A stretch of 35,275 nucleotides of DNA from Robiginitomaculum sp. (GTDB taxonomy: Bacteria; Pseudomonadota; Alphaproteobacteria; Caulobacterales; Maricaulaceae), in NCBI GenBank assembly GCA_002733805.1, contig NVXG01000047.1:1-35275 (forward strand). Reading direction: 5' to 3'. A model generated the notes under the pieces. The model made no database searches, had not been told where the DNA came from, and worked only from the letters and a program-made list of their open reading frames with translations. Position numbers and translations under genes: made by a program. This document shows, piece after piece, positions 17,559 to 26,516 of the stretch. The number at the start of each line of letters is the position of its first letter. Position 1 is the stretch's first letter.

Positions 17559-18716
17559 TTAAGCCAACGCCCCGTCCAGCGCGCCAAACAGATCGTGGAT
17601 CAGATCATCCACATGCTCCAAACCAATGGAAAATCGCACCAACCGATCTGAAATACCAGCCTTCTGGCGGGCCTCTGGTGGCATGGCGGCATGGGTCATG
17701 GTGGCCGGGATACAAACTAGGCTTTCAAAGCCGCCCAGCGATTCGGCGATGGTAAACACCCGCAATTGCGCCAAGACCTCAATCACGTTGACTTGGTCGG
17801 CAAACTCGACACTGAGCATCGAGCCAAAACCCTGTTGCTGCTGTTTGGCGATCTCGTGTCCGGGGTGGGTCGGAAGTCCGGGATAGTGTATTCGTTTGAT
17901 TTCGGGTCGGCCCAGTAATGCTTCGACAAACTCCCCGGCGCTATGTTGCTGCTGCTGCACCCGAGCGAACAAAGTACGTAAACCGCGCAAGGTCTGGTAA
18001 CTGTCAAATGGCGCGCCGGTGACGCCGGTTGTATTGGCCCACCATGCTAGCTGTTCAGCCAGTTCAGTCGTTTTGGCTAATACCGCCCCGCCAATGACAT
18101 CACTATGGCCATTGATCAGTTTGGTGGTGGAATGCACCACAATATCGCAACCTAATGCCAACGGGTTTTGCAAAGCGGGCGATAAAAACGTGTTATCGGC
18201 CACCACTAAAGTGTTGGTTTTGGCCGCCAAGGCAGTGCAAGCCGTAATATCAGTAATCCGCAATAATGGATTACTGGGTGTTTCCAGAAACAGCATTTTG
18301 GCCCCTTTGGCTAAAGCCGCCTCGACCGCGCTCAAATTGGTTTGATCTACAAAATCCACTTTCAAGCGCCCGTTTTGGGCATAGGCATTGAGCAAACGCT
18401 GCGTACCGCCATAACAATCATGCGGCGCAATAATGGTATCCCCTGGCTGTAACAGACACAAAACCAGATGGATGGCCGCCATGCCAGAAGCCGTCACCGC
18501 ACAACCAGCCGCACCTTCCAGATCGGCCAAAGCGCACTCCAATGTGGCCCGGGTTGGGTTGCCGGACCGTCCGTAATCATATTGTGGCTTTTCGTCAGAT
18601 CGGTTCCAGCGGTAATTCACACCGAGATACAGCGGCGGAGCGATGGCTTGAAATTCTGAATTGGTCCCGACACCAGCATTGCTGGCCAAAGTCTGCGGGT
18701 GGCACTTGCGGCTCAC
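17559..18716 (-). CDS. metB: Cystathionine gamma-synthase / trans-sulfuration PLP enzyme
   Basis: This 385-residue PLP enzyme of the Cys/Met metabolism family joins an O-acylhomoserine with cysteine to give cystathionine, or with sulfide to give homocysteine. Visible features are YGRSGNPTR near residue 48, the GMAAI turn, and the PLP lysine in VVHSTTKLINGHSD. The start is GTG 18716, which overlaps the TGA of the upstream metX-like gene (GTGA). The pair is thus a translationally coupled methionine operon, probably under the SAM-II riboswitch. MetB, MetC and MetZ are hard to tell apart by sequence; MetB or MetZ fits a metX partner best. Confidence 0.85.
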   Translation of the reverse strand: MSRKCHPQTLASNAGVGTNSEFQAIAPPLYLGVNYRWNRSDEKPQYDYGRSGNPTRATLECALADLEGAAGCAVTASGMAAIHLVLCLLQPGDTIIAPHDCYGGTQRLLNAYAQNGRLKVDFVDQTNLSAVEAALAKGAKMLFLETPSNPLLRITDITACTALAAKTNTLVVADNTFLSPALQNPLALGCDIVVHSTTKLINGHSDVIGGAVLAKTTELAEQLAWWANTTGVTGAPFDSYQTLRGLRTLFARVQQQQHSAGEFVEALLGRPEIKRIHYPGLPTHPGHEIAKQQQQGFGSMLSVEFADQVNVIEVLAQLRVFTIAESLGGFESLVCIPATMTHAAMPPEARQKAGISDRLVRFSIGLEHVDDLIHDLFGALDGALA

Positions 18717-19777
18717 GACAAACCCTCCTGCAATACTTCGCGCACCGGGCCCGAAATCTGTTTAATTTCCTTCAGGAAAGCATCGTGGCCGTAAACCGAG
18801 GAGATCGGAATCAATTGCGTTTGCCCGGCAAGTCTAGCGGCCAATTCTTCCATGTCGGCCAAAGGCACAATTTGATCCTGCTCAGCTGCGATCAACAAAC
18901 AAGGCGTTTTGATCTTTTCTGGCTGTTCAAAATGGTGGTCAATCGAAGCCGACAAGGTCAGGTATCGAACCGCACTCATTTGCTCGGAAAAAGACAACCC
19001 TCGCGCCACCAGATAGTTTTCAATCTGGCTGTCGGGCTGGTCAGAGCGGGCAAACCGGGCGTTTAATTCAGTACCCGTTCGATAGGTCATCATGGCCAGC
19101 GCCCTGGCTTGCGCGACGCCGGTTTCTGGCGTTCCGGCCGCAATATGGCTCCGCAAAATCTGTCGCTGAATAACCCGCCAACCCTGTGCTTGCGGGGCCG
19201 GGCGATGCGCGGCGCACAACACAATTAGCTGGGATACTTGCTTTGGATATTTACGGGCAAATGACAGGGCAACCATGCCGCCATAGGACGCGCCAACAAA
19301 GGCATGAAGTTGTTTCACGCCGATTTTGCGCAACGCAAAAGCAAACAAATCCGCTTGGTCTTCCGGGGTCAGGTCAAGCGGCTGCTGATCATTGCCCGTC
19401 ACAAAATCCATGCTGGCAATACGAAATTTTGTTGGATCAATCGCACCGCCTTGGGTAATCATATCTGACCACCAACCCGTATGACGACCACTCTTCGCAT
19501 CCACGATAAACCGATGGGCCGAAATGCCCCCCATCACCGCGACCACCGGCAAATGGGTTTCACCAACCAACCGGATCGATATTTGGGTGTCCATAGGCAA
19601 TTTTGCGCCCAATGACCCGCGCCAATAGAGCGGCACCGGCACCAAGGTGTCATGTCTGTCCACACCGGATTGCGGGTTCATAATTGGCGCTGACATCTTC
19701 GACACCACGGCACCCGCCGCTTCAAAATTATCTTGGGATCCGCTTTCAGCGGTCAATTTTGCCAGTTCAATACGCAT
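18713..19777 (-). CDS. metX: Homoserine O-acyltransferase (MetX-like alpha/beta hydrolase)
   Basis: The enzyme activates homoserine by acylation, the first committed step to methionine. The 354 residues from ATG 19777 show the alpha/beta-hydrolase nucleophile elbow GASYGGMV (Ser164), an acid near AEQDQIVP and the catalytic His in YGHDAFL. ATG 19777 is preceded by CAGG; a TTG at 19810 is a weaker option, and later ATGs (19696, 19681) cannot be excluded because the first 40 residues look non-conserved. The GASYGGM elbow differs from the GGSMGGM of classical MetX, so acetyl- versus succinyl-CoA use is open. Confidence 0.82.
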   Translation of the reverse strand: MRIELAKLTAESGSQDNFEAAGAVVSKMSAPIMNPQSGVDRHDTLVPVPLYWRGSLGAKLPMDTQISIRLVGETHLPVVAVMGGISAHRFIVDAKSGRHTGWWSDMITQGGAIDPTKFRIASMDFVTGNDQQPLDLTPEDQADLFAFALRKIGVKQLHAFVGASYGGMVALSFARKYPKQVSQLIVLCAAHRPAPQAQGWRVIQRQILRSHIAAGTPETGVAQARALAMMTYRTGTELNARFARSDQPDSQIENYLVARGLSFSEQMSAVRYLTLSASIDHHFEQPEKIKTPCLLIAAEQDQIVPLADMEELAARLAGQTQLIPISSVYGHDAFLKEIKQISGPVREVLQEGLS

Positions 19778-19863
19778 GTCCAACACCTGTTGCCTGTGCC
19801 GGAGAGCCAAAGATTGCGGGGAAATAAATCTACACGAATGTGCGGGAAATCATCCCGTCTCAC

Positions 19864-19924
19864 ATCCTCGCTTTAGCTGATTTATTTTCGTGCCCGCAAG
19901 CTGAAGGGATTCAAATCGGCACGT
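19864..19924 (-). ncRNA. SAM-II riboswitch candidate upstream of metX-metB
   Basis: Read on the minus strand, a stem CGTGCC (19923-19918) pairs perfectly with GGCACG (19894-19889). The loop starts GATTTGAATCC, like the conserved TGATTTAACC of SAM-II. The tail has AAATAAATCAGCTAAAG, close to the conserved ATAAATGTAGCTAAA. A purine-rich end, GCGAGG, can pair with CCCTTC of the loop to give the expected pseudoknot. SAM-II elements bind S-adenosylmethionine and usually block ribosome access. Here the metX ATG is about 90 bases further on; the ATG right at the end of the element is followed immediately by TGA. Confidence 0.75.
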
Positions 19925-19980
19925 TAGTCAAGTTTTTCTTCTAGCGGCGCAGCCAGTAGAGTCAAGCCTGTTCTTGGCCA

Positions 19981-21351
19981 TTATTCTCCGATTGGCGCAA
20001 ACTTCGCCGTAAAGTGGCGCATGGCCGGGGCTTCCCAGACAATCCGCATCCCACGCAGATTGTCTTTGTTCTCGACGATGCTTTCAATGCGTTCCAGCAT
20101 GTAATCGGCGTGGCTTTGGGTATAGGTTCGACGTGGAATGGCCAATCGGACCAAATCCATCGCGGCGGGAACCTCTGTGCCGTCTGGCTTGCGCCCGAAC
20201 ATCACGGTGCCGATCTCGCAAGCCCGAACTCCGGCCAATCGGTACATTTCGCAGGACATGGTTTGTCCCGGATATTGCAACGGTGGAATGTGCGGCAGAA
20301 AACTTCGCGCATCAATAAACACCGCATGACCACCCACTGGTTTGACGATCGGCACGCCCATTTCTTCCAGACGATTGCCAATGTATTCATTGACCGCAAC
20401 CCGGTAGCGCAAATAGTCCTCGTCTACGATTTCGGTTAGACCTTGGGCGATGGCATCAAGGTCACGACCGGCCAAACCGCCATAGGTTGGAAACCCTTCG
20501 GTCAGGATCAGCCGGGTCCGGGCTTTTTCGGCCAGTTCCGGGTCATTGACTGCCAACCAGCCACCGATATTGGCAAATGCATCCTTTTTGGCAGACATGG
20601 TCATGGCATCTGCGCCTTCGAACATATCACGTACAATATCCGGAATGGAACGATCTTGCTGGCCCGGTTCCCGCAATTTGATGAACCAAGCATTTTCGGC
20701 AAATCGGCAGGCGTCAATGATAAATGGCAAGCCATGCTTTTTAGCCATATCCCGCGTTGCGTGGATATTTGCCAAGGATACCGGCTGGCCACCCCCGGCA
20801 TTATTGGTCACGGTCAGCATCACGCAAGGCACTTTGCCCCGATTGTCGCTCAAATAATTATCCAGCGCCCGCACATCCATATTGCCCTTGAACGGGTGCG
20901 GATTTTGCGGGTCTTTTCCCTCAGCAATCACCAGATCAACCGCCTCGGCACCGGTGGCTTCGATATTGCCCCGTGTGGTGTCAAAATGCGTATTGGATGG
21001 GATGGTTTTCCCCGCCCCACCCAAGATCGAAAATAAAATGGCTTCGGCGGCGCGACCTTGGTGGGTGGGAATGATATGTTCAAACGGAAACAGATTTTGT
21101 ATCGCAGCTTGAAACCGGTCAAACGACGGTGAACCGGCATAGCTCTCATCGCCCTGCATAATGGCGGCCCATTGCGCAGTGCTCATGGCCCCGGTCCCGC
21201 TATCGGTCAACAGATCAATCAACACATCGCGGCTGGCGATTGAAAATAGATTATAGTTGGCGGCCTGTAAAATATCGGCGCGCTCTAGGGCGCTGGTCAT
21301 GCGAATCGGTTCTACGGTCTTGATCCGAAACGGCTCAATAATGGTGTCCAT
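19981..21351 (-). CDS. tnaA: Tryptophanase
   Basis: This is a 456-residue PLP-dependent beta-eliminating lyase of the tryptophanase/tyrosine phenol-lyase family. Conserved stretches include LLTDSGTGAMS, PTHQGRAAE, the PLP lysine in MSAKKDAFANIGG, GGLAGRDLDA and KPVGGHAVFIDA. Tyrosine phenol-lyase has an arginine in its VRSMERG segment; here it reads VRACEIG, as in tryptophanases, and DACRFAENAWF also follows tryptophanase (RFAENAYF). So cleavage of tryptophan to indole, pyruvate and ammonia is favoured. A strong GGAGAG precedes the ATG. It diverges from a sodium:amino-acid symporter. I see no clear TnaC-like leader peptide. Confidence 0.87.
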   Translation of the reverse strand: MDTIIEPFRIKTVEPIRMTSALERADILQAANYNLFSIASRDVLIDLLTDSGTGAMSTAQWAAIMQGDESYAGSPSFDRFQAAIQNLFPFEHIIPTHQGRAAEAILFSILGGAGKTIPSNTHFDTTRGNIEATGAEAVDLVIAEGKDPQNPHPFKGNMDVRALDNYLSDNRGKVPCVMLTVTNNAGGGQPVSLANIHATRDMAKKHGLPFIIDACRFAENAWFIKLREPGQQDRSIPDIVRDMFEGADAMTMSAKKDAFANIGGWLAVNDPELAEKARTRLILTEGFPTYGGLAGRDLDAIAQGLTEIVDEDYLRYRVAVNEYIGNRLEEMGVPIVKPVGGHAVFIDARSFLPHIPPLQYPGQTMSCEMYRLAGVRACEIGTVMFGRKPDGTEVPAAMDLVRLAIPRRTYTQSHADYMLERIESIVENKDNLRGMRIVWEAPAMRHFTAKFAPIGE

Positions 21352-21482
21352 GCTCTCTCCAGACAGAATTTTGGATTTGGGTACAACGTAATGTCTTCGA
21401 GTTTACTTGCAAGCACCGATCCCCTGTGGCTAATGTCAGATTAACGGGAAAACCCGAACAGATTTTAGGGGAGTAAATCGGC

Positions 21483-22889
21483 ATGGAAGCCATCATAAAT
21501 TCATTGAACACTGTGGACAGCTTAATCTGGGGCCCACCTTTGGTCGCCCTGCTGTTTGGCACAGGGTTATATTTAACAGTTGGCATGCGATTTATGTCGA
21601 TCCGGCGTCTGCCCTATGCCCTAAAATTACTGTTCGCTGGTAAGAAAAATACCGAAGAAGGTGCGGAAGGTGAAATTTCACCAATCGCCGCCTTGTTTAC
21701 GGCGCTTTCAGCAACCATCGGCACCGGAAACATCGCCGGGGTCGCAACCGCGATTACCTTGGGCGGACCGGGCGCTGTGTTCTGGATGTGGATGACGGCA
21801 GTGGTCGGCATGGCCACCAAATATTCCGAAGCTCTGCTTGCTGTTCGCTTTCGTGAAACCGATGCCAATGGCCAGCATGTTGGCGGACCAATGTATTACA
21901 TCAAAAATGGCATGGGAAAAAACTGGCTGTGGCTGGCTTGGGTCTTTGCGATTTGTACGGCGATTGCCGCGCCCGGCACCGGCAATCTGGTACAAGCCAA
22001 TGGCGTTGCCGCGCTGTTTAAACAAAACATGGGCATTCCCCTTTGGATCAGTGGCCTGACCATGGCGGTTCTGGTGTTTTTCGTGATCATGGGCGGCGTT
22101 AAATCCATCGCCCGGGTTGCTTCGTTTTTAGTTCCCATCATGGCCATCTTCTATGTAGTTGGCGCGTTGATTGTTCTGGGCGTAAATATTGAATTTGTGC
22201 CGGGAGCCTTTGGTGAAATATTCTCAGGTGTGGTCTCGCCGCGTGCAGCGGCTGGCGGCTTTCTGGGCGCAACGGTCATGGCAGCTATTGCTCAAGGGGC
22301 CAATCGAGGCTCATTCTCCAACGAAGCCGGTCTTGGCTCTGCTGCCATCGCCCACGCTTCGGCCAAAACTAATGATCCGGTAAAGCAAGGCACCATTGCC
22401 ATGTTAGGGACATTCATTGACACCCTTGTGGTCTGCACTTTGACTGCATTGGTCATCCTGACCGCGCCGTCCATATTGGCTGCCAATGGCATCGCATTGC
22501 CGGTTTGGCAGTCTGGTATCGCTTCGGCTGCCGCAGTGACCAGCACCGCATTTGGTCAAAGCATTCCGGGGGGCGAATGGATTGTAACCATTGGCTTGGC
22601 GGTATTTGCTTTTACCACCATTTTGGGTTGGGCGCTGTATGGCGAGCGGTCCATGGAATTCATGTTCGGCGTGAAGGTAATTCCGTATTACCGGATTTTC
22701 TGGTGTGTCGTGGTTTATTTGGGCGCGGTCTATACCAATGATCTGGCTTGGACATTAGCCTCAATCGGCAATGGCATGATGGCGGCCCCGAACTTGATCG
22801 GGTTGCTGGGTCTCTCTGGTGTGGTGTTTGCCATGACCCGTGAGGACGAAGCCAAACGCAAAGCCTTGAAACTGGCTGCTGCGGAATAA
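21483..22889 (+). CDS. Sodium:alanine/glycine symporter family protein (AGCS)
   Basis: This 468-residue inner-membrane transporter has about ten to eleven hydrophobic segments. AGCS family features are GTGNIAGVATAITLGGPGAVFWMW near residue 80, the GGPMYYI motif near 140, and GANRGSFSNEAGLGSAAIAHA near 280. It imports small amino acids with sodium. GGGGAG sits nine bases before ATG 21483. Divergence from tnaA suggests a shared amino-acid catabolic purpose, but the substrate could be alanine, glycine or another amino acid. Confidence 0.93.
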   Translation: MEAIINSLNTVDSLIWGPPLVALLFGTGLYLTVGMRFMSIRRLPYALKLLFAGKKNTEEGAEGEISPIAALFTALSATIGTGNIAGVATAITLGGPGAVFWMWMTAVVGMATKYSEALLAVRFRETDANGQHVGGPMYYIKNGMGKNWLWLAWVFAICTAIAAPGTGNLVQANGVAALFKQNMGIPLWISGLTMAVLVFFVIMGGVKSIARVASFLVPIMAIFYVVGALIVLGVNIEFVPGAFGEIFSGVVSPRAAAGGFLGATVMAAIAQGANRGSFSNEAGLGSAAIAHASAKTNDPVKQGTIAMLGTFIDTLVVCTLTALVILTAPSILAANGIALPVWQSGIASAAAVTSTAFGQSIPGGEWIVTIGLAVFAFTTILGWALYGERSMEFMFGVKVIPYYRIFWCVVVYLGAVYTNDLAWTLASIGNGMMAAPNLIGLLGLSGVVFAMTREDEAKRKALKLAAAE

Positions 22890-22897
22890 GACACGAA

Positions 22898-22920
22898 CGC
22901 CGGGCCTAAATGGCCCGGTG
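22898..22920. terminator. Bidirectional terminator hairpin between convergent genes
   Basis: CCGGGCC and GGCCCGG flank a five-base loop TAAAT, extended by one wobble pair and one C-G pair. It lies between the stop of the symporter gene and the stop of the response regulator gene. There is no strong U-tract on either side, so efficiency is uncertain. Confidence 0.6.
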
Positions 22921-22922
22921 GT

Positions 22923-23477
22923 TCAACCCTCAATTACAGTGGGGTGGCCGCTCTTGGCCAGTTCGTCTTTGTCCGGGGCATAGCCGTCTTCTGGGTCGTC
23001 TTTACGCCGCCATGGGCCGCGATAAACCGGATCACGGCGACGACGGCGATCCGGGCCAAAATAGGTACCGGTACGCACGAATTGCCGAGGGCGCTCAATG
23101 CAAGCGCTCAGTTTCTCATACAAGTCCAGTGGCGTGACTGGTTTGACCATAAATTCATTGGCCCCAGAGCGAATGGCTTCCATCACCGTTTTACGGTCGC
23201 CATGGGCGGTCACCATGATGATCTGGATATATGGATTGGGGCTATCATCAGCTGTGCGGATCAATTGCACAAACTCTGTGCCATCCAGATCACCTAGATT
23301 GTGGTCTACCAAAGCGATATCCACGTGATTATCCTTGATGATCTCAAAGGCTGTTGCCACATCTCTGGCTTCACGAATATCCCGCAAGCCAAATCCACGC
23401 ATAATTTCACGCAAGATCAGCGCCATATGCGAATTATCTTCCAAAATTAGGATGGTTACTTTGTCTAACCCAGCCAC
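22923..23477 (-). CDS. Single-domain response regulator with basic C-terminal tail
   Basis: This is a 184-residue CheY-like receiver protein. The acidic pocket is in ILEDN near residue 12, the phospho-acceptor Asp in IALVDHNLGDLDG near 58, and the conserved Lys in FMVKPVTP near 113. After residue 130 comes a tail with TYFGPDRRRRRDP and GPWRRKDD, a feature I associate with alphaproteobacterial receivers; it has no output domain. The start is GTG 23477 with AAGGGA at good spacing. No histidine kinase is nearby, so it is an orphan whose pathway cannot be told. Confidence 0.9.
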   Translation of the reverse strand: MAGLDKVTILILEDNSHMALILREIMRGFGLRDIREARDVATAFEIIKDNHVDIALVDHNLGDLDGTEFVQLIRTADDSPNPYIQIIMVTAHGDRKTVMEAIRSGANEFMVKPVTPLDLYEKLSACIERPRQFVRTGTYFGPDRRRRRDPVYRGPWRRKDDPEDGYAPDKDELAKSGHPTVIEG

Positions 23478-23640
23478 TATCTGTCCCTTAATTTACCTTA
23501 GTCCGCCTGAATTTTGAAGAAACCGTGCTGAAACTCAAGAGAATAATAACAATTTGGTCGGGTAAAAACACGGGCAAACTACCAATACGATAGTTCGCTC
23601 GCGTTAAAATATAGTTTCAATTTTATGGTGTTTGAATCAG

Positions 23641-24924
23641 TTATTTACCGGACCAGCTCAAAAAACGGTCACTATGCCATTGCTGCGCTCCACTGGAATA
23701 GTGTGGGGCTACGCCCTGAGTACCAGCAATGATGCCAGTTGGGCGCTCACCCACCGGAATGCGTGAGATAACCTGTCCATCGGCATAAACCTGTTGATCG
23801 GCACCGGCTTGGCTCCAACCTGAAGACGAGCCGACTGTAGACCAATTACTGGAACTGGATTGGTAGCTGTACTGGGCTGGCGCCGATTGGCTCCAAGACG
23901 ATTGTTCATAGCCTTGTGATTGGACGATCGGCGCTGGTGTCTGGTGCCCGGCGCGCAAACTATCAATGGTCTGCAACGATAAAAATCCACCATGGGGAAT
24001 ATGCATTTGTTGCTGGTACTGCCCAATGGCGGCTTCGGTGCTGCGATTGATATTGCCGTTGATCTGGCCGTGATAGAACCCTTGATTGTGCAACAGGGTT
24101 TGCACCTCTGAAATCGCTGCCGGGGTGGCATTGGTTTCACACAAGACTTTGACCCATGAAAAAGATTCGTCCGAAATTTGCACCCGGCGCGAAACCGAAC
24201 CCATGCGAGGCGCAATCGCTGTACTGGTCTGACCAGCGGGCTGAACCAGTTGTTGAATAGTCAGTGAGCCATATTGCGCTGGAATTGGAATTTCCCGAAC
24301 CCCACCCGGGTCCACCATGACCTGACGGGTGATATTTTGATAAACTGGCGGCACATCAATAGCGCGAACACTTTCGGCTCGAACTTGTACCCGTTTGGAA
24401 ACGTTCTGTACTTCGCCCGGCTCTTCAACCAAGCAGTAAACTGCACCCTGATGGGTCTGGGTTACCCGGACACCGGCCCGTGAGGCCAATGATGCTCCCG
24501 GCTTCCAAGTCAAACGCGGCGGCGACACCTGCACCTGCTCGGTCACCGTGCGGTATTCGCCCGGCACGACCTGCAAGGTCTGATAACCCGGACGGACCAT
24601 TACCTGTTCGGTCACGGTGCGATAGGTCGGTTGCTGTACTTCGTAGCGAATTCCAGCATCGCGCACCGTGTATTGTTGGCTTTGCGCGGCAAACTGTGGT
24701 GCGGATACTTGTATTCTGGCACCGCCCTCGTCAACTACGACCTGCTCGGTCACGGTCTCGTACTGTGCCGGAGTCATAACTCTGGCAAAACACTCCCCCG
24801 GCAATCCATTCGGAGGTGCCTCAAATGGAAAATTTGATCCGGGACTGGCTATTGCATTGGAGCCAATGGCCAAACTGGCCAACGCAACCAATGATGGTGC
24901 CCCAAAAAACCGTAACTTCTTCAT
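23641..24924 (-). CDS. Secreted repeat protein with peptidoglycan-binding domain
   Basis: The protein has 427 residues from ATG 24924, with AAGGA eight bases upstream. A signal peptide (MKKLRFFGAPSLVALASLAIGSNAIAS) is followed by about six degenerate repeats of roughly 35-45 residues. They are marked by YETVTEQVVV, YRTVTEQVMV, YRTVTEQVQV, YQNITRQVMV and related strings. Such repeats occur in envelope proteins of marine bacteria but have no known function. Near residues 275-335 is a peptidoglycan-binding type 1 domain (LLHNQGFYHGQINGNINRST). The tail is Ser/Gln/Tyr-rich and disordered-looking. It probably sits in the periplasm or cell wall. Confidence 0.8.
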   Translation of the reverse strand: MKKLRFFGAPSLVALASLAIGSNAIASPGSNFPFEAPPNGLPGECFARVMTPAQYETVTEQVVVDEGGARIQVSAPQFAAQSQQYTVRDAGIRYEVQQPTYRTVTEQVMVRPGYQTLQVVPGEYRTVTEQVQVSPPRLTWKPGASLASRAGVRVTQTHQGAVYCLVEEPGEVQNVSKRVQVRAESVRAIDVPPVYQNITRQVMVDPGGVREIPIPAQYGSLTIQQLVQPAGQTSTAIAPRMGSVSRRVQISDESFSWVKVLCETNATPAAISEVQTLLHNQGFYHGQINGNINRSTEAAIGQYQQQMHIPHGGFLSLQTIDSLRAGHQTPAPIVQSQGYEQSSWSQSAPAQYSYQSSSSNWSTVGSSSGWSQAGADQQVYADGQVISRIPVGERPTGIIAGTQGVAPHYSSGAQQWHSDRFLSWSGK

Positions 24925-25275
24925 CACCAATATCCTTAAACCCTTTGCTTGCCGACAAACTAAGCAATCAAAGTTTTGGAATTTTTTCGGGTTTCCCGAT
25001 AATCCCTGTTTCTTTTTATTGGGGCGAGACCAATTGTCGCTGACCCAGCCCTACGTATTAGCTGTATGTTGAGCATAAATTCAAGAGAAAGTCAAGAAAA
25101 ACACATGGTTAACAGTAGTTTACAAAAACTTGACTGTATTAATACTTGCATAAGTGGCGTTGAATTTTGAATCATTCACCACAAAGGGGAATCCATCAAT
25201 TTACTGGGTCAAGCTGGGCCAAAATCTGCCAAATGAAGGTTACAGTACATGACAAAAATTTGATTGAAAAAGCGC
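24925..25275. other. AT-rich intergenic region upstream of the repeat-protein gene
   Basis: About 350 bases without a convincing gene. Both flanking genes are on the minus strand, so it holds the promoter region of the repeat protein and the 3' end of the upstream transcript. It is visibly richer in A and T than its surroundings. A 15-base string (25173-25187) also occurs at 183-197 but is probably chance. No RNA gene seen. Confidence 0.6.
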
Positions 25276-26100
25276 CTAAAGTTGATGATTTTTGGCAAAT
25301 TGCGCCATGAACGGCTCAAATACCGACCATTTTTTATAGGCGCGCACCTCTGCATTGGCGGCATTCCAAGCCTGTATCAATTGCTGCAAAACCGTCTGGT
25401 CCAGATCACACAACCGATCAATACAAATCCGAATGCAAAACAACACACCGCCCGTTTCGGCAAGGCGCAAAATGGTTTGGCGTTCCACTCGCAAATGCAG
25501 CATCTCATCGGCAAGGGCTATTGGCGTCTTGGCAGCTTGCTCTCGCATCGATGCCGCATCCGGCATAAACCGGGCTGCATTTGCCTGTATGGTCCAGTTG
25601 AACCGCTCAAAAACAGAGCCGGGCGGAATCCGGTCAAACATCATAGTGATTTTCGAAGATAATCCAGGCGCTCCATCCGGCACGGGCCGGTGCATGCCGC
25701 GCAAAGATTTACCAATGGTATTGGCCAGCGAAAAATGGGTTGGGGCAGCCAAACTGGCCGCGCTTAATATCCATTCTTCTTCTGGTTTTTCCATCAAACA
25801 CAGATCATCTGAAACCAAACGGGATGCGGCCAGCAAATCTGGCTCGCCATTCATCTGGCAGGTTTGACCCACCGCTTGCTCAACCATGGTGCGTACTTCG
25901 CGCTGCCCGGGTTCTGATCCGGCGGTTTGCTGAAAGACCTCGCCGAGAGAGCTTGCAAAAAGTTCAGTTTTTGCAGCCAAGGCAATCTGTTTTTCGGTAT
26001 CGGGTAACAACCAATCATTCATCTCGATACGTTGCAGTCCCGGTTGGAATTGCGGTGGCCCATCAGCAAATGGACGATGAGGTGGTCGTATCTGCTTCAT
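25276..26100 (-). CDS. Heme-dependent oxidative N-demethylase family protein (DUF3445)
   Basis: This 274-residue protein matches the DUF3445 family. Visible features are the opening PFADGPPQFQPGLQRIEMNDWLLPD, the middle DDLCLMEK...WILSAASLAAPTHFSLANTIGK, and VERQTILRLAETGGVLFCIRICIDRL. Members include the heme-binding subunit of an oxygen-dependent dimethylamine N-demethylase in Pseudomonas; others are uncharacterised. No partner oxidoreductase genes are present here, so the substrate is uncertain. Its ATG overlaps the stop of the VanZ-like gene by four bases (ATGA). Confidence 0.82.
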   Translation of the reverse strand: MKQIRPPHRPFADGPPQFQPGLQRIEMNDWLLPDTEKQIALAAKTELFASSLGEVFQQTAGSEPGQREVRTMVEQAVGQTCQMNGEPDLLAASRLVSDDLCLMEKPEEEWILSAASLAAPTHFSLANTIGKSLRGMHRPVPDGAPGLSSKITMMFDRIPPGSVFERFNWTIQANAARFMPDAASMREQAAKTPIALADEMLHLRVERQTILRLAETGGVLFCIRICIDRLCDLDQTVLQQLIQAWNAANAEVRAYKKWSVFEPFMAQFAKNHQL

Positions 26101-26513
26101 GCTCGAGGCCAGATGACAAACAGCAACAAGCCGCCAAAATAGGCCAAAGTCAGCCCGGTACCATTGGCCAAAATGTCCAGCAGAGACGTGGTTCTGTTTA
26201 ACCCCGGCGCAGCTTGCATCAATTCAAGCGCGGCACTCCAAATCAGGATAAACCCAAGCCGGATCGGGTGGATTTTTCGAGTTAATATCGAGCCCAAGGC
26301 CAATAACAGACCAAGCACAAAATAGGCCAAACCATGCGATATTTTGTCGGACCAGATTGAAATTGACGGTGCCGAGTCTGCGGGCCAAAGCGACAATGCC
26401 GTAACCACCAACAATGTGAGCCAGAAAGCCGGACGGGCCAAGGCGGGAATAACCCGAAAGACTCTATGCTGCATGATTTGAACCAAATTGTTGTGCGTTG
26501 AAATATAGCTCAT
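26097..26513 (-). CDS. VanZ family membrane protein
   Basis: This 138-residue protein has four hydrophobic segments. The VanZ-like pattern is SDKISHGLAYFVLGLLLALG in the middle and a SLLDILANGTGLTLAYFGGL ending. Function in non-resistant bacteria is unknown. It starts three bases after the rppH stop and overlaps the DUF3445 gene, so it is within the same operon. An internal ATG at 26474 is an alternative start. Confidence 0.75.
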   Translation of the reverse strand: MSYISTHNNLVQIMQHRVFRVIPALARPAFWLTLLVVTALSLWPADSAPSISIWSDKISHGLAYFVLGLLLALGSILTRKIHPIRLGFILIWSAALELMQAAPGLNRTTSLLDILANGTGLTLAYFGGLLLFVIWPRA

Positions 26514-26516
26514 TTT

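Noticed and set aside
21352..21482. Possible TnaC-type leader peptide ahead of tryptophanase
   Set aside because: I found no short frame with the expected Trp and Pro layout, and the ribosome-binding site sits right at tnaA.
183..25187. A 15-base string CATTCACCACAAAGG found at both 183-197 and 25173-25187
   Set aside because: In a window of this size about one such match is expected by chance, and the surrounding sequence is not alike, so it is not called a repeat.
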